This document shows positions 47,806-57,184 of a stretch of 64,000 nt of DNA, piece by piece; position 1 is the stretch's first letter, and every line of letters begins with the position of its first letter. The notes under the pieces were generated by a model. The model saw nothing but the letters and a program-made list of their open reading frames with translations, was not told the origin of the DNA and did not search any database. The DNA lies in the NCBI RefSeq assembly GCF_032883915.1, contig NZ_CP120717.1, positions 6,734,001-6,798,000 of the forward strand. The letters run 5' to 3'. This DNA is from Endozoicomonas sp. 8E (GTDB lineage Bacteria > Pseudomonadota > Gammaproteobacteria > Pseudomonadales > Endozoicomonadaceae). A program made the translations under genes and the position numbers.

Positions 47806-50790
47806 GAAGGCGGGAATCCACACTGACTCACCACCAGAACCCTACTGCTCGATGACCCCTTGGCCTTGTCATCCCCGAGAAGGCAGAGATCCACCGTTGG
47901 CGCTGGATTCCCGCTTTCGCGGGAATGACGACCTCAGAGCATGGGAACGAGTTGACTCCCGTCATACCCGACTTCATTCTCGTCATTCCCGGCTCTCGTC
48001 ATTCCCGCGAAGGCGGGAATCCACACTGACTCACCACCAGAACCCTACTGCCCGGTGCCCCCCTGGCCTTGTCATCCCCGAGAAGGCAGAGATCCACCGT
48101 TGGCGCTGGATTCCCGCCTTCGCGGGAACGACGACCTCAGAGCATGGGAACGAGTTGACTCCCGTCATACCCGACTTCATTCTCGTCATTCCCGCGAAGG
48201 CGGGAATCCACACTGACTCACCACCAGAACCCTACTGCCCGGTGCCCCCCTGGCCTTGTCATCCCCGAGAAGGCAGAGATCAACCGTTGGCGCTGGATTC
48301 CCGCCTTCGCGGGAATGACGACCTCAGAGCATGGGAACGAGTTGACTCCCGTCATACCCGACTTCATTCTCGTCATTCCCGCGAAGGCGGGAATCCACAC
48401 TGACTCACCACCAGAACCCTACTGCTCGGTGACCCCCTGGCCTCGTCATCCCCGAGAAGGCAGAGATCCACCGTTGGCGCTGGATTCCCGCCTTCGCGGG
48501 AATGACGACCTCAGAGCATGGGAACGAGTTGACTCCCGTCATACCCGACTTCATTCTCGTCATTCCTGCGAAGGCGGGAATCCACACTGACTCACCACCA
48601 GAACCCTACTGCCCGGTGCCCCCCTGGCCTTGTCATCCCCGAGAAGGCAGAGATCCACCGTTGGCGCTGGATTCCCGCCTTCGCGGGAATGACGACTTCA
48701 GAGCATGGGAACGAGTTGACTCCCGTCATACCCGACTTCATTCTCGTCATTCCCGCGAAGGCGGGAATCCACACTGACTCACCACCAGAACCCTACTGCC
48801 CGGTGCCCCCCTGGCCTTGTCATCCCCGAGAAGGCAGAGATCCACCGTTGGCGCTGGATTCCCGCCTTCGCGGGAATGACGACTTCAGAGCATGGGAACG
48901 AGTTGACTCCCGTCATACCCGACTTCATTCTCGTCATTCCCGCGAAGGCGGGAATCCACACTGACTCACCACCAGAATCATACTGCCCGGTGTCCCCCTG
49001 GCCTTGTCATCCCCGAGAAGGCAGAGATCCACCGTTGGCGCTGGATTCCCGCCTTCGCGGGAATGACGACTTCAGAGCATGGGAACGAGTTGACTCCCGT
49101 CATACCCGACTTCATTCTCGTCATTCCCGCGAAGGCGGGAATCCACACTGACTCACCACCAGAACCCTACTGCCCGGTGCCCCCCTGGCCTTGTCATCCC
49201 CGAGAAGGCAGAGATCAACCGTTGGCGCTGGATTCCCGCCTTCGCGGGAATGACGACCTCAGAGCATGGGAACGAGTTGACTCCCGTCATACCCGACTTC
49301 ATTCTCGTCATTCCCGCGAAGGCGGGAATCCACACTGACTCACCACCAGAACCCTACTGCTCGGTGACCCCCTGGCCTCGTCATCCCCGAGAAGGCAGAG
49401 ATCCACCGTTGGCGCTGGATTCCCGCCTTCGCGGGATTGACGACCTCAGAGCATGGGAACGAGTTGACTCCCGTCATACCCGACTTCATTCTCGTCATTC
49501 CCGCGAAGGCGGGAATCCACACTGACTCACCACCAGAACCCTACTGCTCGGTGCCCCCCTGGCCTTGTCATCCCCGAGAAGGCAGAGATCCACCGTTGGC
49601 GCTGGATTCCCGCCTTCGCGGGAATGACGACTTCAGAGCATGGGAACGAGTTGACTCCCGTCATACCCGACTTCATTCTCGTCATTCCCGCGAAGGCGGG
49701 AATCCACACTGACTCACCACCAGAATCATACTGCCCGGTGTCCCCCTGGCCTTGTCATCCCCGAGAAGGCAGAGATCCACCGTTGGCGCTGGATTCCCGC
49801 CTTCGCGGGAATGACGACTTCAGAGCATGGGAACGAGTTGACTCCCGTCATACCCGACTTCATTCTCGTCATTCCCGCGAAGGCGGGAATCCACACTGAC
49901 TCACCACCAGAACCCTACTGCCCGGTGCCCCCCTGGCCTTGTCATCCCCGAGAAGGCAGAGATCAACCGTTGGCGCTGGATTCCCGCCTTCGCGGGAATG
50001 ACGACTTCAGAGCATGGGAACGAGTTGACTCCCGTCATACCCGACTTCATTCTCGTCATTCCCGCGAAGGCGGGAATCCACACTGACTCACCACCAGAAC
50101 CCTACTGCCCGGTGCCCCCCTGGCCTTGTCATCCCCGAGAAGGCAGAGATCCACCGTTGGCGCTGGATTCCCGCCTTCGCGGGAATGACGACTTCAGAGC
50201 ATGGGAACGAGTTGACTCCCGTCATACCCGACTTCATTCTCGTCATTCCCGCGAAGGCGGGAATCCACACTGACTCACCACCAGAACCCTACTGCTCGGT
50301 GCCCCCCTGGCCTTGTCATCCCCGAGAAGGCAGAGATCCACCGTTGGCGCTGGATTCCCGCCTTCGCGGGAATGACGACTTCAGAGCATGGGAACGAGTT
50401 GACTCCCGTCATACCCGACTTCATTCTCGTCATTCCCGCGAAGGCGGGAATCCACACTGACTCACCACCAGAACCCTACTGCCCGGTGCCCCCCTGGCCT
50501 TGTCATCCCCGAGAAGGCAGAGATCCACCGTTGGCGCTGGATTCCCGCCTTCGCGGGAATGACGACTTCAGAGCATGGGAACGAGTTGACTCCCGTCATA
50601 CCCGACTTCATTCTCGTCATTCCCGCGAAGGCGGGAATCCACACTGACTCACCACCAGAACCCTACTGCCCGGTGCCCCCCTGGCCTTGTCATCCCCGAG
50701 AAGGCAGAGATCAACCGTTGGCGCTGGATTCCCGCCTTCGCGGGATTGACGACTTCAGAGCATGGGAACGAGCTGTTGGAGTTTTGCGAC
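47806..50790. repeat. Satellite-like array of sixteen 187-bp units with paired palindromes
   Basis: Sixteen head-to-tail units with a 187-base period; the first contains an extra 16 bases near 47988 and the last is cut short at about 50772. Each unit has two 20-base palindromes of the type ATTCCC-N8-GGGAAT (GCCTTCGC or GCGAAGGC in the middle), which fits the dRS3 consensus known from Neisseria. Between them lie a CACTGACTCACCACCAG segment and a GTTGACTCCCGTCATACC segment. Units are almost identical. Marker variants recur at multiples of 187 (4, 5 and 7 units), showing block duplications. Open frames on both strands here only reflect the repeat. It is not a CRISPR: there are no unique spacers. 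Confidence 0.93.
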
Positions 50791-50872
50791 ACCCGCCGAG
50801 TCAGGCGGAAGGTGAATTTCGTCAGCCCGATCAGGGCTGATAATCAGCGGTTACAAAATTCTGTCGTGTGAA

Positions 50873-52552
50873 TCAATAATTTATTTTATCGATGATTGCA
50901 TACCAGGCACCAAGCGCAACATCCAAATCAACAGAAAATAAACCCTTGGAAACCCTAAATGAATTTATATAGTCTTCCCCAATTGATTCTAATATGCTTT
51001 CTTGAAGCTTTTTAGCACTATCCAAAGAAGAAAGCTTGACTTTTAATTTCCTATTATCTGCCTCAGCGCTTGTAATATCCAAATGCCCATTTGGATTATA
51101 GATTTTATTTATATAAGTACTCACATCAGCAGTTTCAAAACGTCTAAAAGATAGACCTCTTATTTGAGATAAGTCTTTTTGTAATAGCTCTTTTTTATAT
51201 GCGGGTTCCACATAATCATCATCGAAATCAGAATCATGACCTTCGTCATCAGACATATCATCTTCGCTTTCAGACATATCAAAAAAGTTGCAACTTGCCA
51301 CCTTATCAGAGCTCGGTTTTTCAACGGTGGTGATTACAGGATCACCAACAAACTCCAAAAAGCTGCCATCCTTAACGACCAGCTCAATCAACCGTTTACC
51401 CTCTTTGTTTACAATGGCCATGTAGCCAGGGCAGTCAAAACTGAAACTGGAAAATCCGAATCCTACGCTCCTTGTAGAAACTGCTGCAACAGTCGCCATC
51501 TTACCGCTGGCGCCTTCTTCATCAACAGATAATACGATCTTCTGGAGCACGTCCAGATCAAGATCTGCCGGTAGGCCTAGTCTTGTCAGATCTCCTGCTA
51601 CTATTTCGGTTCCTAATGCCTCACAAATTTTCTCGAGTAACTTGGTATCACAACTGTCTACTACTTTTATTTTGGGTAGCGTTAGCCGATATCTCGCTTC
51701 TTTATAATTTAATTGTTCAGTCAGCTCATTAATCGTATCTGAATCAAGTTCATCAATCGCTGTGGCACTTTGCTGACGCGGTTTTATTGCGACCAATTTA
51801 AGATCTTCTCCATTAAAAGATTGGAATTCCTTGGCGATGGCAGTAAATTTTCTGTTAGAAGCGCATTGAACCGTTTCAATTTTGGACATCATCTCGACAT
51901 TATCAATACGAGTTCCATCTGCGCATAGAAAGCTTCCAGCAGCCGTAGCCTCTGGAGAAAAACTATCCTCCCAGACACCCCGGAATTCCATTACATTACC
52001 TAATGCTGCTTTAACTTCTCTCGACCCATCAAACAACTTGTCGATTTTTCCTTTGGTTTTATCCTTAACATAAGCTTCTGCGACTTCAGCTACATCCCAA
52101 AAATTACTTTCCAGCTTTTGGGTTTGATAACATTCAGAGAGTATTTTTTCTAACTGCTCATGACTGAGGCGATAGGCTGAAGCAATGAAGTTAGCGCAGG
52201 AGATCAACTGATCAGGATGGCTTCCGTAAGGGTTGTCTTTGCTGAACTTACCGAGTTCCTTATGGATTTCAGTTTCCAGCTCTTCAGTTAAGGTTCCTTT
52301 GGGGATCCCCAAAATTGATTCCTTTTTGGCATTATCATCTATACACGCCAGAAGCATACCCAAAACCGGAGTCAGGCTGGTAGGAGACACTATCGTGCTT
52401 TTTTTGCCCCCACTACTCAGTATCCCTAAGGTTACTTTATCAATTAGTTTTTTAGCAATATCAGAAGGCTGTAAACTGACCCCGGAGTGTGTGTCATTCA
52501 GATTTAATGGCTGCGAAGGCATTGATTTTATTGTGTGTCCAATAGGTATCAT
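50873..52552 (-). CDS. Serpin-like protein with acidic linker and extra C-terminal domain
   Basis: This 559-residue protein has serpin landmarks: STIVSPTSLTPVLGMLLAC (helix B region), NVMEFRGVWEDSFSPEAT, RLTLPKIKVVDSCD, a hinge-like SVDEEGASGKMATVAA before the reactive-centre loop, and a distal strand CPGYMAIVNKE. Serpins trap serine or cysteine proteases; the hinge small residues are partly kept, so inhibition is possible. After the serpin fold come an acidic stretch (SESEDDMSDDEGHDSD) and about 110 residues of unknown type, not normal for the family (usual length about 400). No signal peptide is visible. The start is supported by AAAGGAG eight bases upstream. It is divergent from an F-box gene. 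A host-directed effector is inferred. Confidence 0.82.
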   Translation of the reverse strand: MIPIGHTIKSMPSQPLNLNDTHSGVSLQPSDIAKKLIDKVTLGILSSGGKKSTIVSPTSLTPVLGMLLACIDDNAKKESILGIPKGTLTEELETEIHKELGKFSKDNPYGSHPDQLISCANFIASAYRLSHEQLEKILSECYQTQKLESNFWDVAEVAEAYVKDKTKGKIDKLFDGSREVKAALGNVMEFRGVWEDSFSPEATAAGSFLCADGTRIDNVEMMSKIETVQCASNRKFTAIAKEFQSFNGEDLKLVAIKPRQQSATAIDELDSDTINELTEQLNYKEARYRLTLPKIKVVDSCDTKLLEKICEALGTEIVAGDLTRLGLPADLDLDVLQKIVLSVDEEGASGKMATVAAVSTRSVGFGFSSFSFDCPGYMAIVNKEGKRLIELVVKDGSFLEFVGDPVITTVEKPSSDKVASCNFFDMSESEDDMSDDEGHDSDFDDDYVEPAYKKELLQKDLSQIRGLSFRRFETADVSTYINKIYNPNGHLDITSAEADNRKLKVKLSSLDSAKKLQESILESIGEDYINSFRVSKGLFSVDLDVALGAWYAIIDKINY

Positions 52553-52690
52553 AGCGGTTACTCCTTTAGCTGATGATAATTCATTAGAGAGAATAAACTC
52601 ACTGCTTCCGAAAAGAGCATGTTTTGCAGATTGCCGTAAATTATCGGTTGCCTGATTACTATTAGTTAAGAATTTTCCCTCAATAAAATC

Positions 52691-52704
52691 ACTAACCGGT
52701 TAGT
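52691..52704. promoter_or_regulatory. Palindrome in the divergent serpin / F-box promoter region
   Basis: ACTAACCGGTTAGT is a perfect 14-base palindrome in the 295-base AT-rich gap between the two divergent genes, followed by TAGTTA repeats. It may be an operator shared by both, but no regulator is known. Confidence 0.4.
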
Positions 52705-52847
52705 TAGTTACAGCAACAACTTGCAGACAAAAGTTTTGTTAGTTGCACTCAAAAAATTTTTATGAACTTTTATTCCAAAACCCAATCTAACTACTTTTAA
52801 ATGTCGTTACTGATCGAAAGGAAATCCTGACTTAAGTAAAAACCACT

Positions 52848-54659
52848 ATGAACTCTATAAATAATAAGCTCGAAATTACAGATTCACCCTCACCACCACC
52901 CGAGCAAGCTCAATCGGCAACAACCACTGTTATCCATGCCGGCAGGTGCGTCACTGTACCTGACAGGCAGATAGATTCTTTGCTGCATTTATTATCCACA
53001 ACATCATATTCTCTCATCTTCAGATATTTGTCGCTCCGGGATATTCACCGCTTAAAACAGGTATGCACCCACTTTCGCGATGCTATTAAAAGCGATAACG
53101 CCCTGGCAAAAGCATGGTTTCGTCGGTTTCCTTTATCACACCAGTATCAACTGAGAAAAACCATCACTACAAAAAGTAATCAACAAGTCCATGATTGGCT
53201 TGGGTCGTTTACCAACGATAAGGCCTTATTGACGTCACTTACCCATCTCCAAAAGACGGGTGCTTCTGTACCTGCTCTGCTATTTTTCACCAAGACTGTA
53301 CTTATGTCTCAGTACAAAACATTTAAGTTGGATACAAAAACCATCATTGAAAGAAATTACCAAGCCCGTTCAGCCACCTTGAGTGATGATGGCCGTCATC
53401 TGATGGTGTTCAATTCTCATAGCACGGTGAAAATCTTCGGTCATCAGGATGATGGATCATGGCCAGAAAAAAAACTCATCACTCATGATAGTTCTATCAG
53501 TTCAGCCATCTTCAGCCCCGATAGTCAGCATCTAGTGACTGCCAGTCAGGACGACATGGCAACCATTTTTGGCCTGGGGAGCGATGGATCATGGGAGCTA
53601 AAAGCCACCATTAAACATCGACGTAATCTGATGTCGCCCACCTTCAGTCCCGATGGTCGCCACTTGGTGACCAACAGTAACGACAGGACGGCGCAGGTCC
53701 ATAGCCGGAATGACAGCGGATCATGGGAACAAAAAGTCATCATTCGCCATCACGATATCGTCACATCAGCCACATTCAGCTTCGATGGCCGCCATTTGGC
53801 GACCATCAGTGACGATAAGACGGCGCACATCCATAGTCTGAGTAACACTGGATCATGGGAACAAAAAGCCATCATTTGCCATCACGATGCAGTCACATCA
53901 GCCACCTTCAGCCCCGACGGCCGCCATTTGGTGACCGCCAGTGATGACCACAAGATAAAATTCCATAGCCTGAAAGACGATGAATCATGGGAAGAAACAG
54001 GTTCCAGTCACCATAGATGTCCTCTATTGAAAGCCAGCTTCAGCACTGATAGCCGCCATCTGGTAATAACCACTTATGACAAGCCAAAAATCTATGGCAA
54101 GGCAGCTGATGGATCATGGGTACAGATTTCCCACAGGGCTGATGTCGAATCAGCCACCGTCTCCTTTAGCCCCGATGGCCGCCATTGGGTTACCGTCAAT
54201 CGTTATGGAGAGTCACAAATCTATAGCGAGAATGCCGATGAATCATGGAGGCAACAAATCATCTTTCGCAATATTAGCCGCGTCGTCTCTGTCAGCTTCA
54301 GCCCGGATGGCCGCTATGTAGTGGGCGCCGGAAGTACCTCGTTTAACTCAATCTTTGGTACGGTATGCATTTATGGTCGGGAAGCCAATGGATTTTGGAT
54401 TCGTAAAGCCATAATTTCTCATAAACAGGAGGTCTTTTTGGCCAGTTTCAGCCCTGATGGCCGCCACGTGCTAACTACCAGCAAGGACAAAACCACTAAA
54501 ATCATTGGTCAGCAGACCCGTGGGACATGGGTCGAAAAAGCTATCATTTCCCATGATAGTCCTCTCCTTACAGCCACCTTCAGCCGCGATGGCAGCCATG
54601 TGTTCACTGTCACTGAAGAGGGTACGGTGAAAATAACCGAACTACGGAAGAAAGATTGA
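52848..54659 (+). CDS. F-box protein with WD40-like propeller
   Basis: The 603-residue protein has a Pro/Ser-rich start, an F-box-like segment at about 44-95 (YSLIFRYLSLRDIHRLKQVC, then HFRDA) and about ten repeats of 40-43 residues from about residue 170 with the core SATFSPDGRHLVTAS. The repeats resemble those of paralogues F and G closely, including a DGSW turn and FGHQDD-like strands. In eukaryotes F-box/WD40 proteins are the substrate receptors of SCF ubiquitin ligases, binding Skp1 through the F-box. Bacteria have no SCF, so a host-directed role is inferred. No signal peptide is visible. The start lacks a strong ribosome site (AAAGGAAA lies about 27 bases upstream). Confidence 0.85.
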   Translation: MNSINNKLEITDSPSPPPEQAQSATTTVIHAGRCVTVPDRQIDSLLHLLSTTSYSLIFRYLSLRDIHRLKQVCTHFRDAIKSDNALAKAWFRRFPLSHQYQLRKTITTKSNQQVHDWLGSFTNDKALLTSLTHLQKTGASVPALLFFTKTVLMSQYKTFKLDTKTIIERNYQARSATLSDDGRHLMVFNSHSTVKIFGHQDDGSWPEKKLITHDSSISSAIFSPDSQHLVTASQDDMATIFGLGSDGSWELKATIKHRRNLMSPTFSPDGRHLVTNSNDRTAQVHSRNDSGSWEQKVIIRHHDIVTSATFSFDGRHLATISDDKTAHIHSLSNTGSWEQKAIICHHDAVTSATFSPDGRHLVTASDDHKIKFHSLKDDESWEETGSSHHRCPLLKASFSTDSRHLVITTYDKPKIYGKAADGSWVQISHRADVESATVSFSPDGRHWVTVNRYGESQIYSENADESWRQQIIFRNISRVVSVSFSPDGRYVVGAGSTSFNSIFGTVCIYGREANGFWIRKAIISHKQEVFLASFSPDGRHVLTTSKDKTTKIIGQQTRGTWVEKAIISHDSPLLTATFSRDGSHVFTVTEEGTVKITELRKKD

Positions 54660-54709
54660 TTGTTTGCTGTCACCGTTTTCATGACGGCGCTGAGGGACTC
54701 AAGCTGGTA

Positions 54710-54774
54710 ACCAATCGAGCCTTTTAACTACGCCATTGCGTCGGCAATCCGGGTAGTTAGAAAGTTCGATTGGT
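54710..54774. repeat. Inverted repeat (REP-like)
   Basis: The left arm 54710-54731 (ACCAATCGAGCC...ACTAC) pairs with 54753-54774 (GTAGTTAG...GATTGGT) around a GCCATTGCG core. A related arm occurs at 9094-9120, so it is a dispersed repeat family. Confidence 0.65.
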
Positions 54775-54788
54775 ATTAGAGCTGAAAA

Positions 54789-54817
54789 AAACGACATCTG
54801 TTCAATAGATGCCGTTT
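54789..54817. terminator. Hairpin terminator between the convergent F-box and coiled-coil genes
   Basis: AAACGACATCT pairs with AGATGCCGTTT (one mismatch) around a seven-base loop. The A and T flanks would serve either strand weakly. Confidence 0.5.
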
Positions 54818-54835
54818 AACCTCAAAAGCAGTATT

Positions 54836-55699
54836 TTACTGCTGTGGCAGCAGCAGTGACTGTACCTTCAAAAGCCTGTCTTCAAGTTGTTGCTGATCCG
54901 CTTCCGACAGCTTCTCTCTGAATAAACCAACCACATCAAGAAGTGCCGTCCTGAAGGCTTCATTTTGCTGCGTCAGATTCTCATTTTCCTGCATAACAGG
55001 AGGCATTTCTTTTTCCAGACGGTATTCCAGATCCTCCAACCGGGTTCTCAGGTACCTCGTCTCTGTCTCCAGTTCAGCATTTCGAAGCCCGGTTTTGTCA
55101 GCAAATTCATTGGCTTCATCCACCTCGACCTGTTTCTCAAGCTCAATCTGCGCCTTAGCTCTGGTCAGTTTACCGACCTCTTCACGCCATTTTTTCTCTT
55201 CTTCTGCCCGATCGCTGGCAATGTGCGCAAATTGCTCACTTTCTGCCTTAACCTCTGTCAGCTGTTTTTTGATATCTGCCACTTCACGGGCGGCCTCACT
55301 GACTCGTTTTTTATGCTCTCGCTTTTGATCCTGAGCCATTTTGAGTTCCTCCTTGAGGTCTGACATCTGCTGCTCCAACTCATTCTTCTTCCTCATAAGA
55401 TCCTGATACTCAAAGCGAGAGACACTTCGAGGACCCTGAGCCTGAAAATCGGTCAACCTGGTTTCACCGTCCATAGAAAGAGGTTGAAGTAAAGAATTGG
55501 GTTGATGTGTGGCGGTACTGAGACTGACATAGGCTCCCTGATCGTCAAACTCGACGCCGGACTCCCGGAAATCAAAACCAGGGTCAGCCCCTGGCGCCTG
55601 CCCACTGTTTTCCGACAAAACTTTCAACCTGTCAATTTCAGCCATGGCCTCGGCGTGCTTTTGCTGCAACTGCTGCAACTGGCTTACTCTGGTTCCCAT
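54836..55699 (-). CDS. Coiled-coil protein, probably cut at its 5' end by a repeat
   Basis: The 287-residue protein is unrecognised. Residues 90-250 form a long coiled coil with Glu/Lys/Gln-rich heptads (KKNELEQQMSDLKEELKMAQ). Its apparent start ATG lies inside the palindrome GGTTCCCATGCTCCAGCATGGGAACC (55691-55716), so the original 5' end has most likely been replaced by this repeat and the adjoining intron 3' end. A second copy of the 3' end appears at 63885-64000 on the same strand, almost identical in sequence. That copy may be intact beyond the window. Only its 3' end is visible. Confidence 0.6.
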   Translation of the reverse strand: MGTRVSQLQQLQQKHAEAMAEIDRLKVLSENSGQAPGADPGFDFRESGVEFDDQGAYVSLSTATHQPNSLLQPLSMDGETRLTDFQAQGPRSVSRFEYQDLMRKKNELEQQMSDLKEELKMAQDQKREHKKRVSEAAREVADIKKQLTEVKAESEQFAHIASDRAEEEKKWREEVGKLTRAKAQIELEKQVEVDEANEFADKTGLRNAELETETRYLRTRLEDLEYRLEKEMPPVMQENENLTQQNEAFRTALLDVVGLFREKLSEADQQQLEDRLLKVQSLLLPQQ

Positions 55700-55716
55700 G
55701 CTCCAGCATGGGAACC
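55691..55716. repeat. REP-like palindrome GGTTCCCATGCT / AGCATGGGAACC
   Basis: A 12-base perfect inverted pair separated by two bases lies between the outer intron 3' end and the coiled-coil gene. A related palindrome (TTCCCGCGCAGAGCGTGGGAA, 59548-59568) flanks the outer intron 5' end. Confidence 0.7.
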
Positions 55717-55831
55717 CATACCTGTCTCACGCTTGAGAGTCCGCTTTTCAGGGGAGATCGGGATAGGGCGTAGCCTCACAGCTACGCTCACCGGGTAGAA
55801 GGAGCTACCAATTGTAGCTCCAACCCCCTCA

Positions 55832-55864
55832 GATCCCGGCGTGCGGATTTCCCGCACCGGGCTC
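55832..55864 (-). ncRNA. Domain V of the inner group II intron
   Basis: The 33-base hairpin on the minus strand starts GAGCCCGG, has a GGGAAATCC loop region and ends GCCGGGATC. The AGC triad at the base and the GNRA-type loop are the domain V hallmarks. Confidence 0.75.
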
Positions 55865-55877
55865 TTCGATATTTGAC

Positions 55878-56219
55878 TCACAGCACAGCCATGGATTTCA
55901 TTGCCATAAAAGGCAGCATCATCCTCGGTTTCTGTAACGGCAGAAGCTGCTTGAGATTATGGTACTTTTCCCATGGAATCTTGCCTTTCCGGCATCGGCT
56001 ACACAGCATCTTGTACCAGTAGCGGTCAACAAACCGGTAAAGCTTCTCCATACTTCGGAAGTTTCCTCCCAGACCGTAATACGCATAATGCCCTCTCAAC
56101 CGTCGATTGATCGCTGTCACTTGTTCGTGCAGCGGATCATGGCGTATTCGTCTCAGCAGTTCCTTCAGTTTGGCTATGCTGCGTCTTAGGCGGGATTTTT
56201 CCGTTCTCCTTCCCACCAT
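55878..56219 (-). pseudogene. Maturase (X) domain fragment of the inner-intron reverse transcriptase
   Basis: This frame continues the protein encoded at 56231-57184 after a frameshift. It encodes VGRRTEKSRLRRSIAKLKELLRR and HYAYYGLGGNFRSMEKLYRF, the maturase X domain. The frame is open back to about 56285, where FLGFTHYC is readable in this frame, while the upstream frame runs out at RTTAQGI. A single-base change near 56281-56295 separates the two. Confidence 0.8.
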
Positions 56220-56230
56220 GAAGTTTCCTT

Positions 56231-57184
56231 TCAGATTCCTTGTGCAGTAGTGCGTAAAGCCAAGGAAGTAAACCGTCTCCGATCGTCTTCCCCACGACTG
56301 GCAAAACGTCCGAACCTGACTAACCGGGTTTTATCCGGCTCCAGTTTCAACGCAAATTTCTCCAGTCGCTGTGGCAGCACATTCATGAACCGCTCCGCAT
56401 CACTGCGATACTGAAAACACACCACAAAGTCATCAATGTACCTGATCAGCCATGCCTCGCCTTTTAGCCGGGGCTTGACCTTGCACTCGAACCAGAGGTC
56501 AAGCACATAATGCAGGTACAGGTTGCTCAGAACTACGCTGATCGGCCCACCCTGAGGCGTACCTTCTTCACACTCTTGCAACTCCCCGGCCTCCATCACC
56601 CCGGCTTTCAACCAGCGCCGTATAAGGTTCAGAATTCTGGGATCACCGACCCGGTGTTCCACAAAACGAAGCAGCCATCCATGGTCAAGACTCCCAAAGA
56701 AATTCTTCAAGTCCGCTTCCAGCACCCAGCTGACCTTTCGGCCTGAAACCACCTCGTTAAAAGTGGACAGGGCATGGTGCGCTCCCAGTCGTGGCCTGCC
56801 ACCCATGGAACAGGGCAAAAAGTCCTGCTCATAAATAGCATTCAGCACATCAGCAACACTTCGCTGCAAAGCCCGGTCATTGATGCAGGGAACACCCAGA
56901 GGGCGCTTTTCCTTTTTCCCCGGCTTGGGTATCCATGCCCTTTTGACCGGCGGTGCCTTGTAGCCTTGCCGATGGATAGACGTCAGTGTCTGTTGCAACC
57001 ACCGCTTAAAGTCTTTCTTTGTCTCTTCGACAGTCAGCCCATCGACTCCGGGCGATGTGTTGTGTGGAATCTTGTTCAGATTCATACACAGGCTCGCCGG
57101 GGTAATATGATGTGCCAGACTTGTGAAGCGAAGTTTCGGATAACTCCGGGCTTTCGCTGCTACCCTCTCCAGTCCCGTTGCCAT
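56231..57184 (-). pseudogene. Reverse transcriptase part of the inner-intron protein, frameshifted
   Basis: The 317 readable residues cover the reverse transcriptase domains of a group II intron protein: RAWIPKPGKKEKRPLGVPC, SMGGRPRLGAHHAL, VLEADLKNFFGSLDH, EEGTPQGGPISVVLSNLYLH and the catalytic IRYIDDFVVCF (YIDD). It then loses frame after FGRFASRGEDD and stops 15-20 residues later. The X domain is in another frame downstream. Confidence 0.85.

Noticed and set aside
47806-50790. CRISPR array
   Set aside because: The units are nearly identical over their full length with no unique spacers, and no cas genes are near.
47852-50840. Many open frames of 60-91 residues on both strands in the 187-bp array
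   Set aside because: They are produced by the repeat itself; the period of 187 is not a multiple of three, and each is cut at the same point.
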